11,031 bases of DNA, from contig QUTJ01031346.1 in NCBI GenBank assembly GCA_003573635.1, forward strand, positions 1 through 11,031, given 5' to 3'. Below the pieces are notes generated by a model. It was not told the DNA's origin and did no database searches. It saw only the letters and a list, made by a program, of their open reading frames with translations. This DNA is from Goniomonas avonlea (Eukaryota > Cryptophyceae > Goniomonadida > Goniomonadaceae). Numbering within the stretch: position 1 is the first letter of the stretch; the number at the start of each line of letters is the position of its first letter. The position numbers were made by a program, and so were the translations under genes. Below are positions 1 to 9,628 of the stretch, piece by piece.

Positions 1-3000
1 GGCACGCTCGCTCGGGCGTCGGGCTGCTTTGTGACCAGGCCAGAGTCGGACACCCACACGGTTGCGGCTGGGGCCGTGCCCGCACGGACGCGCGTGGACA
101 GCTGGTTCCTCCCGAGGTCGCGACCGAGAGTTGTGACGGAGATAGCTCCGGTCATCGGCGAGTTGGCGGCGACGAGAGTGGAGGCGGCAGGGGCGTCCAT
201 GGTGACTGCTTTGACGAGGCAGTTCGCCATCGAGGCGAGAGTGAGGACAGCCGTCAGGTCGGTGTGCGAGCCAGCCGCCAGCTTCAGTCGGATGGCAGAA
301 TCGGCGGTCCACTGCGTGACTTCACCCGCAGTGTGGTGCAAGCGGGTGCGCTGGCTCAGGTCGTCAACGCCAATGTTGGCGGCGACCAGGGTCAGGCTGA
401 CGCTCGCCGTCGTGGGCGCGTTCATATGCACTGTGCTGGAAATGTCAGTCCTGTCGTAGGAGAACGCCTGCAGCAGCGTGGCAACCAGCGAGCCAACGCT
501 GTAGGCGGAGTCAGCGAGCTCGCCCAGCGTAACGGTCACATGCTTGAGCGACGAGAATCCTCCAGCAACCTTGAGGTGGACGCTGGTTGAGGAGACCCAC
601 TCAGTCGCCTCGCTGCCGGTTCCTCCCAGTCGGACGCGAGTTGTGGAGTGCAGGGCGCTGTGCATGCTGGCCCCCATCACGGTCAGAGAGCTGCGGCCGC
701 TGGTGGGCCCGTTGACTCGCACGAGCGAAGAAGCAAGGTGCGCCGTGAAGCTAAAGATGTGGCTGAGCGTGGCGGTGGCAGCCACTGCGGACACGATCTG
801 AGCGAGCCGCCGAACCTGGGCGGGAGCGAGCTTGGTCACCACGCTGGTCACACTGCCCCACACCGTCGCGGAGGCGGCGGTTGCTGTCTGGCGTGCGGTG
901 GTGGAGCGAGCAAAAACTCCTCCGATGTTGCCCCCCAACACGGTGACGCTGATGGCCGCCGTGGCGGCCGAGTTGCCCTGATCAGGCACGAGCTGCAGGA
1001 ACGGTTTGTCGTGCGTGAAGGCGGCTGTGAGCTCGCCCACCGACCGCAGCGACTGTGTCACCACGACGCGAATGAGCTCCCTCCCGGTGCCTTCGTTCAC
1101 CTTGCAGCTCAGAGAGGACCCAGATGTCCACACAGTGCTCTCAGAGCTCGTGCCCGCCACGCGACTGCGAAGCGTCCGACCAGCAACCAGGCCAGGCACG
1201 CCAAACGCAGCGCCGAGCAAGGTCACACTGATTGCGCCCGAGGTCATGCCGTTGCACGCCGTCAGCGACGACGGCGCAGGCATGTAGAACGAGAGCGCCG
1301 AAGAGGCTGTTGCGCCCATGGTTCGCGCGACGGTGACGATGCAGGTGGCGGAGACGAGGGCGCCCGAGGAGACCTGGGTGGATTCTGGTAAGTTCTGGCG
1401 GTATTTGGCATTTTGTGTGTGTGATTTTTTTTGTTTTTCGGGCGGTGAATTCTTCACTGGGAGTAAGTCCAAATGGGAGTGAAAGGGTGGGGGAGTGAGA
1501 GAGATTTAGAGACAGCTAAGCGCAGAGACAGACCTTGATTCGCAGCGACGAGTCCGAGGTCCAGACTGTAGACTCTTCCGCAGAGCCGCCAACACGAGAC
1601 AAGTGGGTCCGGGCTGTCTGGGCAAACAAGCTCCCAGTGATGGTGACAACCCGGGAGCCAGTGGTCGGAACGTTGGAGTACGAGGACGAGGACGGAGCCA
1701 TCGCGTCGAACGAAAAGCAGTGCGTCATGCTCACGACTCCCATCGGAAGCACGGTGAGAGCGATAGCGAGGGCGCGGACGCCCTCAGACAGCTTGCAGGT
1801 CACCGAGGTGTCTGACCGCCACTGTGCGACCTCGCACCCAGTCTCGCTAACACGGCCCGCTGCGGTTGGTCGCTCCGGCCCCAGTGACACTGAGACGAGC
1901 GTGATGAGCGCGCCAGACGTGGCAATCGAGTTGGTTCTCTCCACGCGGAGCACAGCGAGGCCGTCGTACGACAGCGCCCTCAAGGATGTTGCGGCCATGC
2001 GCGGTCCGACGGTCAGCGTGACGCCACGGGATGGGGTACGGCCTCGCACCGCCTTGATCACACAAGAAGTGTCAGATAGCCACATGGTTGCGCCTGCGCC
2101 GGTCCCGCCCACCCGCGCGCTGAGAGTGTTTCGAGCGCCCTTGGCCATCGTGCTCCCCATGAGCGTGATGGACACCGCCCCGGACGAGGGAATGTTGTCT
2201 CGAATGGCAGAGCTCACACCCGCCCATTCCGCGTATGAAAACAAGCTTGTCTGCGTTCCCGACGCACGCCCCACGGTCACACGGACCCGCTGCGGCCACT
2301 GTCGGTGCAGTCGGCCACCCATGGGCGACCGCAGCACAAGCGCAGTGTCCGACACCCAGGGGGAGGCCTCGGCCGCGGTGCGAGAGAGGCGGGCCCGGCC
2401 TGTAACGTCAGCCGAGGCCATGTTGCTACCGATCACAGTAGCGCTGATTGCGCCTGTTCCGGGCGCGTTCACCTGGACAGCGGATGAGAGGCTGGGGACG
2501 TCGTACGTCAGCACGCGCGTGGCGGTAGTGCGCGCTGCTTCGGCAGAGATGGCTATCGTACACCAACGGTCACCGACACCGGCACTGCCCCTGGCGTGCA
2601 GAGCGGAATCGGACACCCACAGTGTCGACTCTGATCCAGAGCTCGACACGCGGAGGTGCGAGGTGCAGAACCGCCCAAAGCTCCGGCCTGTCGTGTGATT
2701 GTGAGCAGGGCAACCTTGTCAAACGCGCGGTGTGCGAACACGGATGAAGCGACTTGAATGCGTGTGGGAACGTGTGTGTGACCGGTGTCAACGAGAACAC
2801 AGGGATGGGCAAAACTCAACGTGTGCTCTGCTCTCTCAGACACACACTCGCTCACACACACAGAGACAAGGAGGATTCCAGCATCCTCGGAACCGCATAG
2901 AAAGACAACGCGCTGCTAGGCAACTCACCAAACAGCGTGACAGAGGCCACACGCATACACACTCATACACACACAAAACGCACAGATAGGCAGCCCACCA

Positions 3001-6000
3001 CGCAGTGTCAGAGGTCACACTCATACACACGCTCAACACACACTCATACACACACTCAGACACACAGAGAGAAGACAATGCGCTGACAGGCAACTCACCA
3101 AATAGCGTGACAGAGGCCACGCCAGTCGTCGGGAGGTTGCGGTGCGCGCTGGTCGAGATCGCAGGCACGTCGAAGGAAAAGGCGAGGCTCTGAGTGTGCT
3201 CGAGCGGCTCGACGATGACAGTGATCATCATCAGGTTGAGCTTGTCGCTGCCAGAGGGCGTCTTGCAGAACACGGCAGACGACGAGTGCCAGACCCTGCT
3301 CTCGCACCCTGTGCGCCCTAAACGATGCTGCAGAGTGATGTCGACCAGGCCAAAGTTGGCACCGAACACGGACACTCGAAGCAGCCCCGTGCCGGGCGAG
3401 TTTGTACGCACGAGCTCAGTAGGAGAGGGACTCGAATAAGAGAAGGCCTCTGTAAACGAGACAGCCCCGGTCTCGAGGGACACACCGACAGGGAGCGAGC
3501 GAAGCATGCCAGGCATGAGGCGGGCGACAATACAGGTGTCGGAGACCCAGCGGCTAGAGTCGTGGACGCTGCCGCCAAGCCGCCCCTTGACTGTCACGTC
3601 AGTGTGCCCCCCGAACATCTGACCCAGCAGAGTGACGCTGGACGCACCAGTGGCCATCCCGTTGTTGTGCGGCACGGAGCTCAGTACCAAACCGAGGAAG
3701 GTGCCAGCCTTGAGCAGGGTGCCTGACAGCCGGCCCGCCGAGACAACGACGGAGCGAGAGCCGCTGTGCCCGGGGCTGACCTTGGCCAGACAGGATGTGT
3801 CGGACACCCAGGCCGACGAGGCTGCGGCAGTCCCACCCACGGCGACGCGCGCCGACGAGGACCTCGGCCCGTACATTGAGCCCATCAGCGTGACCGAGAT
3901 CGCGCCCGAGGTGAAGAAGTTGGTGCCCAGGAGGCTCGACACCGCGGAGCGCAGGTAGGAGTAGGCGCGCGTGGAGGTGCCTGCGCGAGAAGCCAGCGTT
4001 ATCAGCACGTGCTGCCACCACGACAGCCCCATTGGCTGCCGACAGACGATCGACGAGTCGGCAAGCCAGACGGTGGCGGGGAAGGCGGTCACGTCAAGGC
4101 GAGCCCTGGATGAGAAACTCTCTGCCGCCGTGTTCGACCCCAGAATGGTAACGGACACAGAACCAGTCGACGGCGCGTTGAAAGCGGAAGCGCTGGAGGG
4201 CTGGGGGATGTCCAGCGAAAACGCCATTGTCAGCGACATCGCGGGCATGGCCATGAACGGCATCTGCGGCATTGTCTGCAGGGTGACGCCGAACCCAAGG
4301 CCCAGCTGCCGCACCGACGCCAGTTTACACCCGAGGGACGAGTCGGAAGACCACGTGCTAGCCTCATACCCAGTTCCGCCGAGCCGTGTCGAGAGCGAGT
4401 AGGCCCTCTCGGCAAAGCTGCGCCCAGAAATCGTGACGCTCATACAGCCCGTGACGGGCCCGTTGGTGTGGTGCACCGAGGAAGGCGTCGCCGCGTCCAC
4501 AGTGAACGTCATCTCAAGCGACGCCTTGGGGTACTCCCCAGCGCTCAAAATGACACCCAGCAGCATGTTGGTGACGCCAGCGGGCACTTTCCCCTTGACA
4601 GACGTTTCGGACACCCACAAGGTCCCTGCAGAGGCTGTGTAGCCAGATCGCGCTGCAAAGCTTCCCCCAGGGAAGACGTCGACACCAATCAGCGTCATGC
4701 TCATGCTGCCGGTGGCGGGCGCGTTGCACCTCTGCAGGCCGGTGAGGAAGAAGCCGTTGAAGGAGAAGGAGAGCGTCAGGGACGAGTCCTCGCCGCGCCA
4801 CACGGTCGCCGTCCAGCCGCGCAGGGTGCGGCTCCCCGCGGCCGCCTTGCAGCGCAGGCTGGTGTCCGAGGTCCACACCGAGGCCTCGGAGCCAGAGTGC
4901 GTGAGCCTGCTCCGTGTTGTCCTTGGGACGCTGCCGAACGAAGCTCCGAAGAGCGTGACGCTGACTGCGCCAGAGCAGGCTGTGTTCGTCAGAGCGGAGG
5001 AGGAGAGGATGAGCGCATCGTGAGTGAGCGCGTTGGTGCCGGTGCTCCATCGCCGGCTTACGGTCGATGTGATGCCGACCCTGGCTCGGCCGTGCGGGAG
5101 TTTGCACACTGTGGTGGACGAGGAGACCCAGACGGTCGCAGTGTCGGAGGTCTGGCCGACTCGGGCCCGGGTTGTGAAGGAGACGGCAGAGTCTGAGATC
5201 CCGAACAGCGTGACGCTGACTGCTCCAGTTGTGGGAGCGTTGGTTGGTAGCAGCCAGTACCGGGTCACTTCGTCATATGTGAATGAGGACGACACGGTGC
5301 CGTACGACGTCACAGCCGTGACAGCAAGCTGCAACCCTGTTCCGACGCCGGTGGTGATTTTGCCAGTCACACACGACTCTGAGACCCATTCAGTGTGCTC
5401 GGACGAGGTTTTGCCGGCCCTCATGATTTGGGTGCGCCCTGCGTGCCTGAAGTTACGACCATAGACCGTGACCGTCGATGCGCCGGTCGTTTCGCTGTTG
5501 CGGCACGACGATCCGCTGACAGCCCGGGTGATGTCTGAGGTGAACACTCGCGTTAGAGTGATGAAGTTGATGATCGTGAGCCCCATGTTGAGGTTGACAC
5601 CGTGAGAGCCAGGCAGCTTGCACCGAACGCTGGAGTCAGAGACCCACCTCTCATCTTCTCGAGACGTGGCACCGACGAGGATTCCGATAGAAAACTCCCT
5701 CGTGCCGAGATTATGCCCAAACACGGTGACCAGATGGCCTCCGGTTGAAGGCCCGTTGCCACGCACCAGGCTCGACGGCTTCATTTCCTTATAGTTGAAG
5801 AGGAACTCGCGGGTGCCCCTGGCGACTTGCACCGTCACGATCCCGTTCCAGTCTGTCAGCATACCCATGGCAGCCTTGCAGTGCAACGCAGAGTCGGACA
5901 CCCATCTCAGCGCTTCGCACGATGTTCGACCGAGGAAGGACCTCGCTGTGTAGTCCGCTGTTCCCATTACATCGGTCGTGATGGTGATGGAGGCAGACCC

Positions 6001-8673
6001 CGTGGCGTCTGCCGAGAAGGGCTTGGTGTTGTACACCTCCACGATATTATGCGTCAGGGCAAGCGTCAGGGTCCCACGACTCAGGCCCACGCTGACACAC
6101 GCCGCCTCCCTGTTCCATACGCCCGCGGCAGTTTTGCCGCGCATGGACGAGTCAGTGGCCCAGGCTGTGGCCTCAGGTGCTGTGCGGCCGAGTCGTGCTC
6201 TCGCCGAGAAGCCAGGAGCGCCCATGTTGGCGCCAAACACAGTGACAGAGGTTGCTGAAGATACTGGGCGGTTGCAGGGAGAGGTCGCCGAGACCTGGGG
6301 ACTGTCATGCGTGAACACTGCCTCTGTCGTGCCCAGCAATCGCGCAGATGTGACGGCGGCAGAAGAGCGAGGCATCATGTTGGCAGGAGTGCGCGACAGA
6401 AGCGCAGAGTCCGAGACCCAGGCTGTGCCTTCCGCCGCCCTGCGCCCGATGCGAACCCGCGCAGACGTCGCAACGAGGCCGAACGAGTAGCCCAGAATGG
6501 TCACGGAGGCAGCGCCAGACGCAGGGGTGTTAGAGGCAGCCGGCGACGACACGAGCGCGACGTCGGCGGAGAAGCTCTGTGACAGCGTTGTGCCGACCGA
6601 ATTACCGACTGACACGACGAGGGGTGGGAGCACGAAGGAGACCGACCCGTGCTTGAGCAGCAAGGACGAGTGGGAGACCCAGGCTGTTGCGGCGACGTTG
6701 GAGCAACCAGTGCGGGCACGGCCGGACATGGCCACACCGGCGAACGAACGGCCCAGGACGGTGACACTGGCTGCACCGGTCGCGGGCACGTTGGCACGCT
6801 GACGCGACGAGACTGTTGGATAGTCGTACGAGACCGAGTTGGTCTGCGTGGCGACACGGACTGCGACCGTTAGCATGACGGCGCGCAGAGCTTGCGTGCC
6901 CTGTGCGAGCTTGACCGTGGCAGACGAGTCAGACTTCCAGACAGCGGCCTCAGCGGCCGAGCCGCCAACACGGCCAGTAAGGGTAGCGTGAACTCCGAAG
7001 CCCATGCCCGCGACAGTCACGGACACGCTAGCGCTCGTGACGCAGTTGGCGGAGGCAGACCTTACGCTGGGTGCGTCGTGAGAAGTCGCCAGAGAGATGG
7101 TGCCGCGACCTGTCAGCATCGTAACAGCCACCGCAGGCGCTGGGAAGCCGTGTGTTGCTTTACCCTTGACCGAAGTCTCTGAGCCCCAGTCGGAGGCGGC
7201 CAGGCCTGTGCCGCCAAGGCGTGCCCTACCAGTGGGCCTGAAACCGAACAAAGACCCAAAGAGGGTGACACTGGTGCTCCCTGAGGCTGCCTGGTTCGCC
7301 GCTACAATGGAGGAAATGTGTGGCGTGGCGTCGAAAGAGAAGGCCGAAGCCAGCGTCTGGAAGAGCATTCCGGATGAAGCTCGCACTGGGAGAGCCAGTG
7401 CTGCAGCCGCTCTCTGGAGCTTGGAAACGANCGAACTATCTGACACCCAACGGGTGGCGACGGCAGAAGTGCCACCGATGCGAGCCCGGGATGACATGAT
7501 GACGGACGACCCCAACAGAGTGACGCTCGCTGCCCCGGTAAGCAGCCCGTTGGCACGTGAGACACTGCTGGTTGTCAGAGTTCCGTGGGAAAAGACAAGT
7601 GTGGCACTGCCGCGCTCCAACCCGACCGAAACTACAAAAGGAGCCCATGAGCGCGTTGCCCCTGCGGCCTTGCAGCCCACAGCCGAGTCGGACGTCCACC
7701 AAGTGGCGACGCTTGCGGAACCGCCCACGCGAGCATGAGCACTGTGCATCACCAGACCAGTATTCCGGCCAAGGATGGTCACCGAGAGCGAGCCTGACAC
7801 CGGTATATTGGTGCGTACGGAGGAGGAAGGGGCTGCGGCATCGAGCGTCCAGAGAGCGGAGACGCTTCCTCGGAACGGCGAGACAGAGGTGAGAGTGAGA
7901 CCCCAGCACATGGCGACTGCACTTGGAGTTTTGCAAATAACTGCGGAATCAGAACGCCACTGAGAAGCTTCACTCCCGGAGCCCCCGATCCTGGTCCTCA
8001 AGGTCACGAACGAGCCGAAATTCGAACCCGTGATCGTCACACTTGAACTCCCAGTAGGTGCCGAGTTGCAAAACGTTGAGGTCACATGCAACTGATTGAA
8101 CGTAAATGCCCTAGTTAGCGACGAGTCTTCCCGAACTAGTGACACCACCAGCGTCGCAGCACTGTCGACTCCTGACACGACCTTGGCGGAGACGGCAGAG
8201 TCAGAATTCCACCAAGTTCGACTGGAGCTGGTGTGCCCCAGCCTCAGCCTCGCAGAGATCTGGTGGCTCCCCATGCTCGATCCAAAAACAGTGACGAGGA
8301 TGGCGCCGCTCGAAGCAGAGTTGCAACGAACCGCAGAAGAAAGCTCCGGATAATCAAGCGACAAGGCGTGGAGCCAAGTGAGCTTACTGGCGGCCTCGCT
8401 CACAATCACGGACAAATCAGACACACTCGAGGCAACTTTACAACGGATTGCCGTCGTAGAGATCATCAGTGTGGCCTCGCACCCGGATGCACCGAGGCGG
8501 TTGTGGTAGGTGCGTGTCGTCGGGGATGTAAATCCCGTCCCAAAAATAGTTACAGACACGCCACCTGAGACAGGAAAATTGGACCCAGAGGCACTACTGA
8601 GTGTTGTTGCAGCATCAGACTTGCAGCAGCAAACCAAAATGGCACAAGCAACAAGTAACACCGCGGACCCCAT
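1..8673 (-). CDS. Giant secreted IPT/TIG-like repeat protein, 3 exons, 3' end beyond left edge
   Basis: Exons are 8673-3099, 2687-1534 and 1373-1. Spliced, they give at least 2,700 codons with no stop, still open at the left edge. Residues 1-21 look like a signal peptide: a hydrophobic AVLLVACAILVCCC core and likely cleavage after SDA. The rest is 30 full and one partial repeats averaging about 86 residues. Each repeat reads N-x-P-x-[TS]-G-x-x-S-V-T-[VIL]-x-G-x-x-[FM]-G, then an R-[LVI]-G strand, then W-x-S-D-[ST]-x-x-x-[CS]-K, and ends near F-[ST]-[YFH]-D. This matches the immunoglobulin-like IPT/TIG fold of plexins and many protist surface proteins, so a cell-surface or secreted adhesion role is inferred. 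No enzyme domain or membrane segment is visible. Both introns cut inside repeats (repeat 22 in SVTLFG, phase 1; repeat 26 after SLRIK, phase 0). One unread base (7431) gives codon NTC, probably Val, Ile, Leu or Phe. The coding call is firm; the TIG label rests on motif resemblance only. Confidence 0.85.
1374..1533 (-). other. Intron 2 of the TIG-like repeat gene (160 nt)
   Basis: The donor ATCAAG|gtctgt is a weak match to consensus; the acceptor is cacccag|GTCTCC. Joining gives SSLRIK-VSSGALVSAT, phase 0, and the following frame from 1373 to position 1 was read codon by codon and has no stop. The upstream frame stops inside the intron, at 1516-1518. The intron contains a T/A homopolymer stretch (plus 1425-1439) and a short GT run. 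The exact donor is less certain than for intron 1. Confidence 0.75.
2688..3098 (-). other. Intron 1 of the TIG-like repeat gene (411 nt, minisatellite-filled)
   Basis: The donor is TTTG|gtgagt (intron starts at 3098) and the acceptor is cgacag|GCCGG (exon resumes at 2687). Splicing joins CTA TTT G with GC CGG AGC and restores the repeat signature SVTLFGRSFG without a gap, which strongly supports both sites. The frame upstream of the donor happens to stay open to 2836, so an unspliced reading would end in a Cys/Val-rich nonsense tail. The intron is far longer than the 43-45 nt introns next door and holds CA-rich (plus strand) tandem sequence. Confidence 0.85.
2831..3073. repeat. CA-rich minisatellite inside intron 1 of the TIG-like gene
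   Basis: The plus strand is dominated by variants of acacactcatacacac, interrupted by copies of the exon/donor junction (see separate entry). Clear CA-rich blocks lie at about 2839-2865, 2949-2985 and 3015-3070. On the transcribed (minus) strand it reads as GT-rich. There is also a small perfect inverted repeat, GAGGAT (2871-2876) and ATCCTC (2883-2888). Confidence 0.85.
2901..3120 (-). repeat. Three copies of the exon-end/splice-donor junction
   Basis: The real junction at 3071-3120 (plus strand) recurs at 2901-2950, offset 170 bp, with only a few differences over 50 bp. It includes the exon tail and an intact gtgagt donor (intron side starting at 2928). A third, more degenerate copy lies at about 2988-3016, where the donor reads gtgggc. 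The copies are separated by CA-rich sequence. A splice from the 2928 donor would add 170 nt and so shift the frame. Confidence 0.85.
8611..8673 (-). other. Signal peptide of the TIG-like repeat protein
   Basis: The first 21 codons give a short polar start, a run of about 13 hydrophobic or cysteine residues (AVLLVACAILVCCC) and a small-residue site S-D-A before ATTL, fitting the -3/-1 rule for signal peptidase. The first repeat starts about ten residues later, so the mature protein would be nearly all repeats. The initiator ATG has G at +4 but T at -3, which is only a moderate context. Confidence 0.75.
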
Positions 8674-8681
8674 CCAAGTCC

Positions 8682-8690
8682 TTAGTGCAT
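8682..8690 (-). other. Two-codon upstream ORF (Met-His-stop) before the TIG-like gene
   Basis: On the minus strand ATG CAC TAA ends eight bases before the main ATG at 8673. If the mRNA leader includes it, ribosomes would meet a minimal uORF just ahead of the main start. Whether the transcript extends this far is unknown. Confidence 0.4.
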
Positions 8691-8813
8691 ACCCCCTTTT
8701 TGTTTTGCTGCGCTTGTGACAGCTGCTGTTTGACCGCCGGCTCTAACGCTATCCACAGCTCATTACACTGGTAGATACTTGAAGGGGGACTAGATATTTA
8801 GCGAGATAGAGCG

Positions 8814-8820
8814 TATAAAT
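8814..8820 (+). promoter_or_regulatory. TATA-like box of the phosphatase gene
   Basis: TATAAAT lies 99 bp upstream of the proposed ATG at 8919. If it acts at the usual 25-30 bp, transcription would start near 8845, close to or inside the out-of-frame ATG at 8848, making 8919 the first well-placed start codon. This is a motif match only. Confidence 0.45.
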
Positions 8821-8918
8821 GAGATTGTTAAAATTGAAATTACCCCAATGATCTATCTGGCCAGCCCACATTGCCCCCCGCAGAAAAAAATCACCGTCGA
8901 ATCTGGTTTTTCCACGAC

Positions 8919-9628
8919 ATGGTGGCCTGCTCGAACATCACAGACCAGTTTTTTCCCTTTTGCGGGGTGGGAAAACACGGAAACAACACTGGTACTGACA
9001 CTCGTCCAGGAGTATGAGGACCGTGACCAGATTTCGCTCATCCTCCCTGATCTGTTCCTCACCAGCTGGAGAGGCGCTGACAAGGCCAGCGAACTCCATT
9101 CGATGGGGATAACACACATTTTGTGCGCCACGTCTGAGTGCGGTCATGAGGGTTTCTCATGCATCGAATTTGATATTATTGATGACGAGACTCAGGATCT
9201 GAGCTCCGTTTTGGAGCCTGCTGTTTCGTTTATTCGGGCAGCTCGGGCTGAAGGAGGCAAGGTATTGGTGCACTGTGCGGCAGGTGCATGTGTTTTTCCC
9301 AGGCGATTGTTGATGTTGGTGTATAGGCATATCACGGTCTACAACTGTCGTCCTCGCGTTCTTAGTCGCGTGCCACGATTTCACCCTTTTCGACGCGTTT
9401 GTGCACACCCGAGAGCGGCGCAAAGTGATTTGGCCGAACACAGGTGCCCCATGATCCCCAACCTTTGCAGACCTGAAGAGACACGCAGGGTTCATGAAAC
9501 AGCTAGCAGCGTGGGAATGCAAAGTGCGAAACGTGAAGGATTCTTCCATGCCGCTTGCTGATTATGCCAGCTGGTCCGAGAGGGAGACTGCAGCCTATGG
9601 TGCGGCCAAAACAATTGATCGAAGCTGA
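8919..9628 (+). CDS. Dual-specificity protein phosphatase (atypical DSP), 4 exons, 192 aa
   Basis: Exons are 8919-8966, 9010-9283, 9327-9443 and 9489-9628 (579 nt with stop TGA at 9626). Splicing creates the cysteine-phosphatase signature HCAAGISRS at residues 104-112: nucleophile Cys105, phosphate-binding Arg111, Ser112. Asp74 in IIDDE is the likely general acid. Further family marks are DQISLILPDLFLTS at the domain start, TTVVLAFL after the P-loop, FDAFVHTRERR, and WPNTGFMKQLAAWE at the end. The product should remove phosphate from Tyr and Ser/Thr of proteins, probably in the cytosol or nucleus, since no signal peptide, membrane segment or kinase-docking domain is visible. The length suits small atypical DSPs. 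The ATG at 8919 has G at -3 and G at +4. The substrate cannot be told. Exons 2-4 are very secure; exon 1 is inferred from a matching 43-nt intron. Confidence 0.88.
8967..9009 (+). other. Phosphatase intron 1 (43 nt)
   Basis: The donor is CGGG|gtggga and the acceptor is cgtccag|GAG. Removal links MVACSNITDQFFPFCG to EYEDRDQISL in frame. Support comes from its length, identical to intron 2, from a good start-codon context at 8919, and from the upstream frame. It is less certain than introns 2 and 3, because no conserved motif spans it and the unspliced reading is also open (see findings). Confidence 0.65.
9284..9326 (+). other. Phosphatase intron 2 (43 nt) within the active-site loop
   Basis: The donor is GCAG|gtgcat and the acceptor is gtatag|GCATA. 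The intron splits the codon of Gly108 in HCAAGISRS. Without splicing the loop reads HCAAGACVFPRR and loses the catalytic Arg spacing; with splicing the exact HCxAGxSRS motif appears. This is decisive evidence for the intron. Confidence 0.93.
9444..9488 (+). other. Phosphatase intron 3 (45 nt)
   Basis: The donor is ACAG|gtgccc and the acceptor is acacgcag|GGTTC. Removal yields PNTGFMKQL, matching the PNxGFxxQL block conserved in dual-specificity phosphatases. An alternative acceptor at 9470 (ttgcag) would shorten the intron to 27 nt and insert DLKRHA in frame. Confidence 0.9.

Larger units (their letters stand above)
8674..8918. promoter_or_regulatory. Divergent promoter region between the TIG-like gene and the phosphatase gene
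   Basis: The 245 bp between the two start codons must hold both promoters unless 5' exons lie elsewhere. It is more AT-rich than the flanking coding DNA. A TATA-like TATAAAT faces right at 8814-8820. A weaker TAAATA element faces left at about 8800-8795. No other recognisable element was found. Confidence 0.6.

Noticed and set aside
1535-2698. Long plus-strand open frame (387 codons) opposite the repeat gene
   Set aside because: It is an antisense shadow of the TIG-like exon, which has clear repeat periodicity and splice logic on the minus strand. Similar plus-strand frames across 31-8700 have the same cause.
2836-3098. C-terminal Cys/Val-rich tail of the unspliced minus-strand reading
   Set aside because: It is the GT-rich intron read through. 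Splicing at 3098/2688 restores an exact repeat, so the tail is not protein.
2831-3120. Possible CRISPR-like or regular spaced repeat array
   Set aside because: There are only three unequal copies, with low-complexity CA spacers and one being the real exon border, in a eukaryotic intron.
7431-7431. Possible frameshift or lesion at the ambiguous base
   Set aside because: A single unread base (codon NTC) keeps the frame and falls at the variable position of the SDSSxVSK motif; it is a base-calling gap.
9284-9561. Unspliced phosphatase reading with an active-site loop lacking the HC(x5)R arginine, suggesting a pseudophosphatase
   Set aside because: Removing the 43-nt intron at 9284-9326 gives the perfect HCAAGISRS motif, so the gene looks intact, not degenerate.
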